A DNA stretch of 64,000 nt from Symbiodinium natans (lineage: Eukaryota; Sar; Dinophyceae; Suessiales; Symbiodiniaceae). The stretch is taken from the NCBI GenBank assembly GCA_905221605.1, contig CAJNDS010002279.1, positions 797,084 to 861,083 on the forward strand, read 5' to 3'. Every line of letters starts with the position of its first letter. Position 1 is the stretch's first letter. Below are positions 1-10,072 of the stretch, one piece after another. A program made the position numbers and the translations under genes. The notes under the pieces are model-generated. The model searched no databases. It worked only from the letters and a program-made list of their open reading frames with translations, and was not told the DNA's origin.

Positions 1-348
1 GACCTCAGACTTATCTTTCATAGATCTTAAAACTGGTGCGACAAGAGGAAAAAAGGTGCCTTATAGCCCTATTCCGCCACAAACCTACATATATATACAT
101 ATATATATATGTATATGTATATATACATAATATACATATATGCCTGACCCTAAACCCGAAACCACAAACCCTGAACCCTAAACCCCTCACCTTACAGCCC
201 TTCAAGTGAACTCCTAGTAACTTTTCTTTTATCAATCTCCCTGCTGGGAACCGCAATGCTTTTATAGAGTTCTTAAGGGAGTCCTAGGGAGTAGTGGGGA
301 ACCTTGGGCTACATACCCCCCCTAAGAATCCTATAATGCTTGTAGGAT
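1..348. other. unique segment with TA-rich microsatellite
   Basis: No supportable gene. Positions 89-140 are a TA/TATATG microsatellite. Positions 277-320 resemble, in reverse complement, the dispersed element seen at 5536-5650 and 45600-45820 (shared wording: CCCAAGGTTCCC plus TACTCCCT). A short open frame on the minus strand reads through telomere-type sequence and is not convincing. Confidence 0.5.
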
Positions 349-441
349 CCTAAACCCTTAACCCTTAACCCTAAACCCTAAACCCTAAACCCTAAATCCT
401 AAACCCTAAACCCTAAACCCTAAATCCTAAACCCTAAACCC
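349..441 (-). repeat. CCCTAAA telomere-type array
   Basis: About 13 heptamers of CCCTAAA with a few CCCTAAAT variants. It is the first of many interstitial telomere-type arrays in the window. CCCTAAA on the plus strand is the orientation expected at a left chromosome end. The following 441-795 is degenerate C-rich sequence with scattered CCCTAAA-like words and no gene. Confidence 0.9.
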
Positions 442-795
442 TGTTCGGCGCCCGGGAGCCTAAGCATACAACGCCTTGCAATATAGGCTTCGGATTTGGG
501 GCCCGTCGGGCTGCGGATGTAAGAAAAGCCCTACACCCCAATCCCCGAAACCATGAAGCTCTAAAACCCTCACAGCACCCAAAATATATACATGTCCCAA
601 GGGCCTACCTAGTAATCCCTGAGACCCTAACGCTCTAAAACCTCAACCCTGAGACAAAAAAAAGGAAAACCCTACAGCCTAATCCCTGAGACTAAAACCC
701 TTAAAACACCTAAAGCCCCTAAAAACCCCCTAGCGCCCGAACAGAAGAACCCTACACCCTAACCTGAGACCCTAAAGCTCTAAAACCCTTACAGC

Positions 796-870
796 ACCCT
801 GAACCCTAAACCCGAAACCCTAAACCCTAAACCCTAAACCCTAAACCCTAAACCCTAAACCCTAAACCCT
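796..870 (-). repeat. CCCTAAA array, left arm of a bounded cassette
   Basis: Near-perfect CCCTAAA heptamers. They are followed by a non-repetitive GC-rich spacer at 871-976 and then by a TTTAGGG array from 977. The spacer is therefore flanked like a miniature chromosome, with outward-facing telomere-type repeats on both sides. Confidence 0.9.
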
Positions 871-976
871 TGGCCCGGCCTCATGGACATTGCAACGGCT
901 TCGGGCAAGAAGCGCTCTCCGAGCTCCTGTCAGGCTTCAGCTCCGAGGATGTGTGTTTTCCTTTTTAGAGCTTGGG

Positions 977-1190
977 TTTAGGGTTTAGGGTTTAGGGTTT
1001 AGGGTTTAGGGTTTAGGGTTTAGGGTTTAGGGTTTAGGGTTTAGGGTTTAGGGTTTAGGGCTTAGGGTTTAGGGTTTAGGGTTTAGGGTTTAGGGTTTGG
1101 GGTTTGGGGTTTGGGGTTTGGGGTTTGGGGTTTGGGGTTTAGGGTTTAGGGCTTAGGGTTTAGGGTTTAGGGCTTAGGGTTTAGGCCCTG
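977..1190 (+). repeat. TTTAGGG array with TTTGGGG block
   Basis: Mostly perfect TTTAGGG heptamers. A homogeneous TTTGGGG block lies around 1098-1140 and a few TTAGGGC variants follow. The clustering of one variant suggests local amplification of a mutated unit rather than random decay. Confidence 0.9.
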
Positions 1191-1339
1191 GGCCTTAAAC
1201 CTTAAGTTTCAAGGGTGGCCCCCCTAACACCTCGTAAGCCTCCTCAAGCCCATTTGAACCCTACACGCTAAACCCTAAAGCCTAAACCCTACACAAGCCC
1301 TAAACTCACAAACCCTAAACGATGGCTTGCAATAGGGAC

Positions 1340-1341
<2 letters not shown>

Positions 1342-1373
<32 letters not shown>

Positions 1374-1384
1374 AAAAAAAAAAA
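1342..1384 (+). repeat. poly(C)-poly(A) bipartite homopolymer
   Basis: About 22 C residues, one G, then about 20 A residues. The same C-run followed by A-run arrangement recurs at 8003-8040, 32815-32845 and 56977-57009, so it is a recurring feature and not a single slippage event. Homopolymer lengths depend on the sequencing method. Confidence 0.85.
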
Positions 1385-1432
1385 CAACAACAAACACTTA
1401 AAACATGAACATTGTCATAAGGTACCAGGGGG

Positions 1433-1542
1433 AAGCTTAGGTTAGGTTGTAAGTCCCCTAACTTTAGTCCCTAACTTTAGTTCAACAGAAGTAGAGTCAT
1501 GCAGTGTAGGGGGGGTACAAAAAAGCTTAGGTTAGGTTGTAA
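1433..1542 (+). repeat. 20-bp direct repeat, 90 bp apart
   Basis: AAGCTTAGGTTAGGTTGTAA occurs at 1433-1452 and again at 1523-1542. The intervening sequence repeats a CCCTAACTTTAGT word. No gene is visible. The pair may be target-site or tandem-duplication debris. Confidence 0.7.
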
Positions 1543-1654
1543 AGAAGCTAAACCCTGAACCCTACCTAAACCCTAAACCCTAAACCCTAAGTATGGTTGT
1601 TGTTTGCATGGCCCACGACCCGAAACCCCAACTGTAGGCTCCCACCCTAAACCC

Positions 1655-1774
1655 GAAACCCTAAACCCTGCATCCTGAACCCTAAGCCCTGAGCCCTCAA
1701 CCCCAAGCCCTAAGCCCTGAGCCCTAAACCCTCAACCCTAAACCCTAAACCCTAAACCCTAAACCCTACACTCC

Positions 1775-1806
<32 letters not shown>
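1655..1806 (-). repeat. degenerate CCCTAAA array ending in poly(C)
   Basis: CCCTAAA, CCCTGAG and CCCTCAA variants lead into a run of about 30 C residues at 1777-1806. A short GC-rich spacer then precedes the TTTATAGGG block that starts near 1871. Confidence 0.85.
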
Positions 1807-1868
1807 TGTCAGTGAGGTCCTTGGGAGCTGCGGCAGCTGCTCGTGGCCGGGTGGCCCCTGGAAGGCTT

Positions 1869-2150
1869 TGGGGTTTAGGGCTTAGGGTTTAGGATTTCGG
1901 GTTTAGGGTTTATAGGGTTTATAGGGTTTATAGGGCTTATAGGGCTTATAGGGTTTATAGGGTTTATAGGGTTTAGAGGGTTTATAGGGTTTATAGGGTT
2001 TGAAGGGTTTACAGGGTTTACAGGGTTTACAGGGTTTATAGGGTTTATAGGGTTTATAGGGTTTATAGGGTTTAGAGGGTTTAGAGGGTTTAGAGGGTTT
2101 AGAGTTTAGGGTTTCGGATCTCGGGTTTAGGGTTATAGGATTTTTGTTTA
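1869..2150 (+). repeat. 9-mer telomere variant array (TTTATAGGG family)
   Basis: Starts with TTTAGGG and then becomes a 9-bp array of TTTATAGGG with TTTAGAGGG and TTTACAGGG sub-blocks from about 1910 to 2100. The sub-blocks are internally homogeneous, as expected if each variant was copied locally. Confidence 0.85.
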
Positions 2151-2286
2151 TGGCTTGGGGTTTCGGGTTCAGGGTTTTGGGTTAGGGATTGGATGTTTTC
2201 GGGTCTGGGGGGATTGCTATACTCCCAGCCTCAGAAACAAATCGAAGACAACCATTCCTAAGGGTGCTGTGGTTTAGGGCTTAGGC

Positions 2287-2528
2287 TCCCTAACCCCTAG
2301 ACCCTAGACCCTAGACCCTAAACCCTAAACCCTAAACCCTAAACCCTAAACCCTAAACCCTAAAACCCTAAACCCTGAACCCTGAACCCTGAACCCTGAA
2401 CCCTGAACCCTGAACCCTGAACCCTGAACCCTAAACCCTAAACCCTAAACCCTAAACCCTGAACCCTACCTAAACCCTAAACCCTAAACCCTAAACCCTA
2501 AACCCTAAACCCTAAACCCCAAACCCAA
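2287..2528 (-). repeat. CCCTAAA array with CCCTGAA block
   Basis: CCCTAGA units, then CCCTAAA, then a homogeneous CCCTGAA block around 2376-2430, then CCCTAAA again. It is the left arm of a cassette: the unique spacer 2529-2636 separates it from a TTTAGGG array. Confidence 0.9.
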
Positions 2529-2636
2529 AATCACCTCCTGAAACCATTGTCGTTACAGAAAGGCGCCTGCTTGACCACCGGTGCTCTGCCAAGCGTGCCA
2601 CCGCCCTGAACACCGGAGACACGGCTTGGGGCTTTC

Positions 2637-3102
2637 TTAGGGTTTAGGGTTTAGGGTTTAATTAGGGTTTAGGGTTTAGGGTTTAGGGTTTAGGGTTTAG
2701 GGTTTAGGGTTTAGGGTTTAGGGTTTGGGGCTTCGGTGCTTTTTCAGGGGCCTTGAGAGACCGCAGGGGGCCTCTAAGCAAACTTCAGCGGCACTGGCGC
2801 TCCTAGGATTGGCTCCTGCCACAAGAACCTCTGCAAGGTTCAGAGTTTGTGGTTAGGGTTTTGTCGAGGGGTGCTGTGTATGTTCAACATTCAGCTTCGG
2901 CTTTCCCTATGCTCCCCTTGAAACCCGAATAACAATATCATTTTTAATATCCTCTTGGGTTGTATATGAAGAAAAACACAGATCATTCCCAAGGGGGATA
3001 GAGCTCATTCCTCTGCCAGCAAGGTGGTTTAGGGTTTAGGGTTTAGGGTTTATGGTTTAGGGTTTAGGGTTTAGGTTTTAGGGTTTAGGGTTTAGGGTTT
3101 AA
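2637..3102 (+). repeat. two TTTAGGG arrays separated by unique sequence
   Basis: TTTAGGG arrays at 2637-2732 and 3024-3102. The 2733-3023 interval is mixed-composition unique sequence without a supportable reading frame. The next stretch, 3103-3683, is also non-repetitive. Its 65-codon frame at 3313-3510 has no recognisable motif. Confidence 0.8.
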
Positions 3103-3683
3103 TACAAGGAGGATGTGATTAGGCTCCTTTGTGGGACCTTGAAGAAGTAGCCCCCATGCAAAGGGACCGTAACATGGGGCTTGCTCTAACTTATGGTTAC
3201 TTGTGGCGATCCCCTAGATATGAAGCACGGGATAACACGAGCCCCGAAAGGGACCCTCTACGTAGAGAACTGCCCACATAATTTAAGGACGGTTTCAGTA
3301 GGGTAGCTACTGTTGTGTAAGCCACTTATGTGTATACATGCGCACAGATACATGTATGCTGCTTGGGGTTCGCAAAACTTCTACAGGCCTACTCCCTCAA
3401 TGCTAAACTCTCTTGCACGACCTTATGAGGGAAGGCACCCACCCGAACCTGTCGTAGAACCTAGTGAACTTAGACAGCTCAAGACCCCTCAACTCCAGAA
3501 GACTTCGTAAATCAAAAACGGGATCCAGGTTTTACGCGATGTCATAACCCTAAACAATAAACCCTAAAACTTAAGGTACACCTCCTCAAGTAAGGGGTAT
3601 TTGGGCACTCCAAGAAACCCTCAAGTCCCACGGTCGGCCTGGATCCGTGCTGGGTGCCAAGAGCATCCGCGTCTGGAAGGGGC

Positions 3684-4386
3684 TAGGGTTTAGGGTTTAG
3701 GGTTTAAGGTTTAGGGTTTAGGGTTTAGGGCTTAGGGCTTAGGGCTTAATGCATTTTTGTATAACAAGGTCTAGCGTATGTACTATAGCATGCAATAGCA
3801 TACTGAAACTATCGTCATACATGTAAGAGTAACATTAAATGGCCTGTTCGCCGGTTTCGCGCATGCACAAGTGAGTTTTTGCACCTCGCTGCACAGCAAG
3901 ATGTGCACCAACGTGTTGTGACAACAGAGGCGTTGCCTCAAACGGTTTGTTGAGCTGGCCAGAGGTATTTGAACGGACTCTTGGGCTTAAAAAGCCTTTC
4001 TTTTAGCAACTGTTGGTGCGATTTGCTGTTTGTTGAGTCTGCCCCGTTGCGGCCGAGCGGACTTCATCTGAGGGGTGGAAGCAGGAGGCAGAGGGAGGGG
4101 CCACACATGATTGTGGCATTAGGGTTTAGGGTCTAGGGTCCAGGGTTTAGGGTTTGCGGATTCTGGGCTTGGGGTTGAGTCCTTACGATGCCTATCCTTA
4201 AGCTCTGAGCCCAAAACAAGAAACCCCAGTAAACACCGAAAACCCTCTCAACCGCTAAACCCTGAACACGCCCTGCCCTCTTTGGTGAAACTCCAAACCT
4301 TAAACCCCAAAGCCCTAAAGCCTAAACCCCAAACCCTAAACCATTGAAGCCTCTGAAGCGCTAAACACCCGCCCCCCCCCCCCGCG
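3684..4386. other. unique segment between telomere-type arrays
   Basis: A short TTTAGGG array lies at 3684-3751 and degenerate telomere-type sequence at 4115-4345. Between them, 3752-4110 is non-repetitive, balanced-composition DNA with no open frame of note. A C-run at 4372-4383 abuts the rRNA fragment. Confidence 0.6.
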
Positions 4387-4432
<46 letters not shown>

Positions 4433-4729
4433 ATGAACTAGATGCTGCGACACTAATCGAAGTCAGTACGAGAGGAACACTTCGTTCAGATACTTGTTTA
4501 ATGTGGCTAGCTGAAAGGCCAATACCACGAAGCTATCATCTGTTGGACTACGACTGAACGCCTCTAAGTCGGAATCCATGCTGTGCTGCCCACCGCTCTC
4601 ATTGCAACATGCCAACGAATAAGCTTTGGCTCTAACGCATTTCAGCTCCTTCGCCGATAAAGGCAATGGGGTGAATGATAATTTCATGCAGTGGGAGCGA
4701 TAGATCTTTTGTAGACGACTTAATCGAAT
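4387..4729 (+). rRNA. 28S (LSU) rRNA 3' fragment, truncated both ends
   Basis: The sequence opens at GAGCTGGGTTTAGACCGTCG, a universally conserved start of the peptidyl-transferase-proximal 3' part of eukaryotic LSU rRNA. It then carries the conserved segment around TTTTACCCTACTGATGA, the sarcin-ricin loop core AGTACGAGAGGAAC, and the domain VI word CTGAACGCCTCTAAGTC. It ends after TTTTGTAGACGACTTAA, just short of the conserved 3' terminal helix. The left boundary is an immediate switch from poly(C), and the right boundary runs into CCCTAAA-like repeats, so it is an isolated fragment and not part of an rDNA unit. The core is well conserved, which suggests a recent origin. It is probably non-functional. 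Confidence 0.93.
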
Positions 4730-4734
4730 CCGGA

Positions 4735-5035
4735 CCCGAAACCTTAAACCCTGAAACCCTTCAAGCCTCTGAAGCCCTAAACCCCTGAAACCCTAGACCC
4801 TAGACTCTGAACCCTAAACCCTAAACCCTCTAACGCCCCAAGTCCTCCCCAAGGCCTTGGACGAGTCGTTGAGGAAGCCTCAGGGGCCGAGATGATGAAA
4901 CTGGGGGGTGGGGGGGGGGGGGGGGGGGTGGGGGGGGTGGGGGGTTTAGGGTTTAGGGTTTAGGGTTTAGGGTTTAGGCTTTAGGGTTTAGGGTTGAGGG
5001 TTGAGGGTTGAGGGTTTGGGGTTTAGGGTTTGAGG
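4735..5035. repeat. CCCTAAA repeats, poly(G) and TTTAGGG array
   Basis: Degenerate CCCTAAA units at 4735-4830, a GC-containing spacer, a G-run with a few T interruptions at 4903-4944, then TTTAGGG and TTGAGGG units to about 5035. The spacer is again bounded by outward-facing repeats. Confidence 0.8.
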
Positions 5036-5500
5036 GGTCGTGGGCTTTAGGGCTTCCGGGTTTCTTAAGGGTTTTGGGGGGTTTTGAGGGTTCAGGGTTT
5101 GGGGTTCTAGGGTTCGCTTTGCTAGGGCTTCAGGGCGTTAGGTTTGTCGGGTTGTTAGGGTTTTCGGATCCCAGGGCTTTCGGGCGGGGTTTAGGCTTCC
5201 AACCGGGTTCAAGCCGTTCGGCTCAAGGGATGGTGGGGGCTGGTACCTGCTAGGGCTTTCGGGTTTTCAGGGGCTTTGGAGCTCGGAGGGTATTTCAGGA
5301 AGGCTTTTGGGGCTCAGGGGTTTGGGGTTTGTTCATTGGGCGTTTGAGGTTCTACTAGGGCTTTCGTGGGCTGGGTTTGGGACTTGAAAGGTTTGAGGGC
5401 CTTGGGATTTGCAGATGTGGCCTTTCTGGTAAAGTTCCGGGCCTTCTGCCTAGGGTCCAAGGTTTTGGGCAGTCTGGGCTGCAGAGGTTTCACGCAAGAT
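5036..5500 (+). repeat. G/T-rich degenerate telomere-like region
   Basis: Strong G+T bias on this strand with scattered AGGGTTT words in every frame. The overlapping open frames encode G/F/L-rich peptides that merely translate the repeat, so they are not called as genes. Confidence 0.65.
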
Positions 5501-5535
5501 TGAGTCGCATCTTTAGAAGGGGGCTTCAAGTGGGG

Positions 5536-5650
5536 GTACGTAACCCAAGGTTCCCTAATACTCCCTACTACTCCCTGAGCTTGCCTGAGGTTCCCTTAGG
5601 TACCTACCCCCTATGAACCTCCCTCCCTCAAGGGTCCCTCAAGGGGGCAG
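5536..5650 (+). repeat. dispersed element, unexpanded copy
   Basis: Contains GTAACCCAAGGTTCCC, one to two TAATACTCCC-type units, then GGTTCCCTTAGGTACCTACC. The same order occurs at 45590-45820, where the TACTCCC unit has expanded to a long tandem array. A reverse-complement relative lies at 277-320. Confidence 0.75.
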
Positions 5651-5832
5651 TTTGAGAGCTTTGGGGGGGTTTCGGGTTTACGGGCTTCGGCTTTGCAAGG
5701 GTTAGGGCTTATGCGGGGTTTAGGGCTTGGGGTTCCAGGATTTGGTTCTATATACGGCTGTAGGGTTTACGGAGTCTAAGGTTGGCTATCGAACCCCGCA
5801 GCAGCCTTGCTGACTTCTGACCGGTTGTGCCG

Positions 5833-5834
<2 letters not shown>

Positions 5835-5863
<29 letters not shown>
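5835..5863 (+). repeat. (GA)n microsatellite
   Basis: About 14 uninterrupted AG dinucleotides in otherwise unique sequence. Confidence 0.95.
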
Positions 5864-5865
<2 letters not shown>

Positions 5866-5965
5866 ACACAGGCCTCTGTCCTAAGTCTGACCTTAAAAGC
5901 TTAAAGCCCCCCAAAACCCTGAAACCTAAACCCCTAAAAGTTAAAAGCCCAAAAGCCTAACCCCC

Positions 5966-6384
5966 CCCCCTGAACCCTAAACCCGAAACCCTAAACCCTA
6001 AACCCTAAATCCTAAACCCTAAACCCTAAACCCTAACCCCCAAACCCCTGCAGCCCTTGCGAGCCGCGGCGCTGCTTGGGAGGCCGCGGGCGAAGTACGG
6101 ACCGGGAGCAGCCGAGAATGGGTTGTCCTCTGAGGTAGGGTTTAGGGTTTAGGGTTTAGGGTTTAGGGTTTAGGGTTTAGGGTTTAGGTTAGGGTTTAGG
6201 GTTTAGGGTTTAGGGTTTAGGGTTTAGGGTTTAGGGTTTAGGGTTTAGGGTTTAGGGTTTAGGGTTTAGGGTTTAGGGTTTAGGGTTTAGGGTTTAGGGT
6301 TTGGGGCTTTGGGTTTAGGGTTTAGGGTTTAAGGTTTAGGGTTTAGGGTTTAGGGTTTAAGGTTTGGGGTTTAGGGTTTAGGGC
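5966..6384. repeat. bounded cassette: CCCTAAA, spacer, TTTAGGG
   Basis: CCCTAAA array at 5966-6048, a GC-rich unique spacer at about 6049-6136, and a long TTTAGGG array at 6137-6384 with very few variants. It is one of the clearest outward-facing cassettes. Confidence 0.9.
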
Positions 6385-6734
6385 AAGTTTAGGGGTTCAG
6401 GGTTTGCGGTTCAGGGTTTAGGGTTTTGGGGTTGTTCAGGGGGTTTAGCTCCCACGAGGTGTGGCAGGCAAGCCCTAAGCCCGACCCTCCACCCCCGAAG
6501 CCTTCAACCCCAAACCCTAAAGCCTAAACTCAGGATTGGGTTGAGGGTCCCCACATCTCCAAAAACAATGAGTCACAACTGACAGTTAGGGAAGGTTCTA
6601 CCACTCAACACAGTACCCCGAACCCCTAAACCCTAAACAGCTGTGCTTTTGTTTTAAGGGCTGCGGGTCCTTCTCCACGATGACTTCAAGGTCATGCGTC
6701 CTGCAAACGGGACAACCGCTGAAGCGAAGAAGAA

Positions 6735-6838
6735 AGTCGGATGTTCCCCCTTGTACGAATTGTCCTTAATAGGAATTATAGGACCCCCTACTAGAATCCC
6801 TAGTAAGGACTCTTAGGTATAAGGGGAACATCCCGACT
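6735..6838. mobile_element. foldback element, family 1, copy A
   Basis: Arms read GATGTTCCCCCTTGTAC on the left and the complementary GTATAAGGGGAACATC on the right, with AGTCCTTAATAGG-type inner arms. The whole is about 104 bp with no coding capacity. The outermost AGTC/GACT also pair, which differs from the TTGGGATG end of other copies. No clear target duplication was seen. Confidence 0.85.
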
Positions 6839-6930
6839 CCCCATCATGGCGTGCCCAGGAGTAACCTGGGAATACAAGGGTGCCCTTTTCGGATGAAAGG
6901 ATTAAAGGAGCTTGAAAGGGAACCTAATCC

Positions 6931-6991
6931 CTTCCCCCCCCCCCTTCCCCCCCCCCCCCCCCACAAAAAAAAAATGGGGGGGGGGGAAGGC
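6931..6991. repeat. poly(C)/poly(G) hairpin with A-rich loop
   Basis: CCTTCCCC followed by a C-run, then ACAAAAAAAAAATGG and a G-run ending GGAAGG. The two halves are complementary around an A-run, giving a near-perfect hairpin. The apparent 140-codon frame crossing it is low-complexity. Confidence 0.7.
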
Positions 6992-7300
6992 AGAAGGGCC
7001 TACGGTCGTGGCATAGGTTTTCGTTCGAGGTTTGCTAGTTCTTGTGTGGCAACCTTGTTTCAACGGATCTTAGGGCATTTTGCGTTTGAAGGTTTTTGTG
7101 GTAGTAGGCGGCCTTCCCCTGAAACCCTCTGTTCAAACCCTCTAAACCCTACAAACCCTATACTAAGCTTAAGAACCCCACAAACTGAAGAAAAAAGTCC
7201 CTGTAGTGACCTTAGAAGGCGCATACTTACATGTTTTTTGGGGGGGGTTCAATTCGTAGGACAGACCCTATAACCCTGAACTCTGAGCACTTAAACCCTA

Positions 7301-7967
7301 AACCCTCAACCCCAAACCCCAAACCCTAAACCCTAAACCCTAAACCCTAAACCCTAAACCCTAAACCCTAAACCCTAAACCCTGCAGTCTGCACCCAGAC
7401 CAGGGGTCCCGAGCTTCTGCTCGAAAGATCACTCCCGAGCCCTCCGAGGAGGTTGTATCAGGGAACCCAACTTGCACAGAAAAAGGGTTTAGGGTGTAGG
7501 GTTTAGGGTTTAGGGGGTTTAGGGTTTAGGGTTTAGGGTTTAGGGTTTAGGGTTTAGGGCTTAGGGTTTAGGAGTTTTCAGGGCTTTGGGGTTTTAGGGT
7601 TCTGTGGTTGTAGGTTGTGTTACGGTTTGGGTTTTAGGTTTTAGGGCTTAGGGCTCTGAGACAGAACTTTGGTTCACTAACAACTGAAGGAGGCCTGGTC
7701 AAGCCCCCTTTGAGAGGTTTAGGGTTTAGGGTTTAGGGTTTAGGGTTGAGGGTTGAGGGTTGAGGGTTGAGGGTTTAGGGTTTAGGGAACCTTGAACCAA
7801 AAAAGGGGAAAAGGGCACCACTGGGCCACCAAGGAGGCCTGGCGATATCTCGCTTTTGGAGCCGGCGAACATGCTCCTTCCAAGCCTCAGGGGTTTAGGG
7901 TTTAGGGTTTAGGGTTTAGGGTTTAGGGTTTAGGGTTTAGGTTTTAGGGTTTAGGGTTTAGGGTTTA
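7301..7967. repeat. cassette plus further TTTAGGG arrays
   Basis: CCCTAAA at 7301-7384, unique spacer at 7385-7483, TTTAGGG at 7484-7576, then TTTAGGG or TTGAGGG arrays at 7718-7785 and 7892-7967. Intervening pieces are short unique sequence without a gene. Confidence 0.85.
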
Positions 7968-7985
7968 AGCCTCAGGGGTCACTAC

Positions 7986-8105
7986 ACTACTGTTTGCTTA
8001 AGAACCCCCCCCCCCAAAAAAAAAAAAAAAAAAAAAAAAACTTCCTTAAGGGCGAGTTAGGGATTATTCTTTTTCAATTTTTGGGGTTCTTAAGCAAATA
8101 GTAGT
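7986..8105. mobile_element. foldback element, family 2, with C/A homopolymer interior
   Basis: Left arm ACTACTGTTTGCTTAAGAAC and right arm GTTCTTAAGCAAATAGTAGT are complementary over about 22 bp. The interior holds a C-run, then a long A-run (about 8005-8040), then AT-rich sequence. A shorter relative sits at 42379-42426. No transposase is encoded. Confidence 0.8.
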
Positions 8106-8204
8106 AGAAGAAATGGAAATTTCAGGTGTTAAGCCCTAAACCCCTACAGAAGCCCTCTAAACCCCGCGAAGCGGATGAGGGCTCTGATGGCTCCCACCTC
8201 TTTG

Positions 8205-8325
8205 AGGGTTTAGGGATTAGGGTGAGGGTTTAGGGTTTAGAACCCCTAAACCCTAAACCCTAAACCCTAAACCCTAAACCCTAAGCCATAACCCCTAAAC
8301 CCTAAACCCTAAACCCTAAACCCCT
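8205..8325. repeat. head-to-head telomere-type junction
   Basis: TTTAGGG units run into CCCTAAA units at about 8240 (TTTAGGGTTTAGAACCCCTA), with essentially no intervening DNA. This is the arrangement produced when two chromosome ends are joined. Confidence 0.85.
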
Positions 8326-9318
8326 CAGGGTGGCAAAAGGGACTCGCAGCATGAGGTTGTTAGGACATGGTTGATCAGGGGACTAAAGGAGGCACCCTTC
8401 TGAGGGACCGTAGGGGTTATTGAGGGGTTCTTTAGGGATGCTTAAATCTATAGGGACTATGTATGCTAAAAAACACGTGTATATAAATAAACAATTATGA
8501 ATCTAAATATGAATATAAACATGATATACATATAATTATAAATATAAATATAAATATATATATATACAGAGGGGTTATACAAGGGAACAACTTTAAGGGT
8601 CCCCTTCTAGGGGTCCCTCCTGTTTTGCCTCAAATTGAACTGTCAGAGCCCGAATCCCAAAACACTAAGCCTCTGCTCCGGAGGGGTGGGGGGAAGTGTG
8701 GGCTCTCTGGGGTCTCTAGGTTTAGGGTTTAGGGTTTAGGGTTTAGGGTTTAGGGTTTAGGGTTTAGGGTCTAGGGTCTAGGGTCTGAGGGTTTAGGATT
8801 TTCTCTTCAGGTCTTGCGGGTTTGGGTTTAGGGTGTAAGGGCTTAGGGTTGAGGAACGGAACCCTAAGCCCCCAAAAACCTTGGCCCTCTTTTGGTCGGA
8901 CGTATGAGGCCTGCAGGGCTTACCTCCCCACCCTCTAAACCCTGACCCTTAAACCCAACACGAACCACAGAGGGAGGGAGCTCTGAACCTAAACCCTGCG
9001 CAACCCAACCAACCCAACCCTAAATCCTGAAACTGAACCCACCCCAAACCCACCATGAACCTGGGACCACAATCGAGAGCGGGGAACCCCAAACCATGAA
9101 CCAGGGGGGGGAGGGGGCGGACCCACCCCTCAACCCTAAACTTTAAATGAATTCTGGTGCATAGAGGGGTTAGGGGTTCAGTTTTTAGGGCTTAAGGGTT
9201 TGCTGATTCTCACCTCCCCGATCTCGAACAAGCCTTCTTGGGCACAGGGGCTCGCATGGGGAACTATCAACCTCGAAACAGTGAACCCCAAACCCTAGAC
9301 CCAAAACCCTGCAGGCCC
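8326..9318. other. mixed unique and degenerate repeat sequence
   Basis: 8460-8575 is AT-rich with TATAAATA microsatellite-like words. 8594-8630 shares the AAGGGTCCC...GGTCCCTCCT wording found at 51885-52020 and 59680-59712. A TTTAGGG array lies at 8719-8795. No supportable gene was found; the rest is C-rich, telomere-derived-looking sequence. Confidence 0.6.
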
Positions 9319-10072
9319 TACAAACCCTAAACCCTAAACCCTAAACCCTAAACCCTAAACCCTAAACCCCACCAACCCAGCCCCCAAGTAAGCCCTGCAC
9401 TGCATAGTCGACGCAGCGAGCCATGGAATCGGCGTCCTGATTCAGACGCCGCCCGGCCCAATGCCTACCTACAGTAGCAGAGGCTTTGCACCAGCTGGGT
9501 GCTGAAAAAGCCAGCTGGACAGTCCTATGTAGGGCCCTATAAGCCCGAAACCCTAAACCCTAAACCCTAAACCATAAGGGAAATCATCTGCCATTTCCCC
9601 AGCCTGCCTAGGCTTTCGGGGTGGGGCAACGAGTCTGGTTGTCGGGGCGGGCCATCGTGCTGAAATCCTAACTGCGATTCAAACCTTTCTGTAAAGAGCC
9701 CTAAGCCCTAAACCCTTCACCCTAAACCCAAATTCTCCTGTGCACATGTCTCGGCATCATCTCTCTCTGAGAAAGAGCCAAAGCTTGCGGAAGCGGCCCG
9801 GCGGCGTTCAGGGTAAGTTCATAGGTGCATTCCACGAGTTACATAGGCACACCTTTATAAACCACCATGAACCACAAACCATGAGCCAGAGGGATGGGGG
9901 GGTTCCCCTACACCCAGAACCTAAATCAAAAACCCACAATGATTGACAAGGGGGAGGTTTAGGGTTTAGGGTTTAGGGTTTAGGGTTTAGGGTTTAGGGT
10001 TTAGGGTTTAGGGTTTAGGGTTTAGGGTTTAGGGTTTAGGGTTTAGGGTTTAGGGTTTAGGGTTTAGGGGAC
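9319..10072. repeat. CCCTAAA arrays then long TTTAGGG array
   Basis: CCCTAAA at 9319-9369 and 9545-9575, and a nearly perfect TTTAGGG array at 9953-10072. The unique interval 9580-9952 contains a 68-codon open frame (9740-9946) with no domain I recognise and is not called as a gene. Confidence 0.85.

Noticed and set aside
349-870. True chromosome end at the left edge
   Set aside because: CCCTAAA has the right orientation, but comparable arrays in both orientations continue throughout the window, so nothing singles this one out as terminal.
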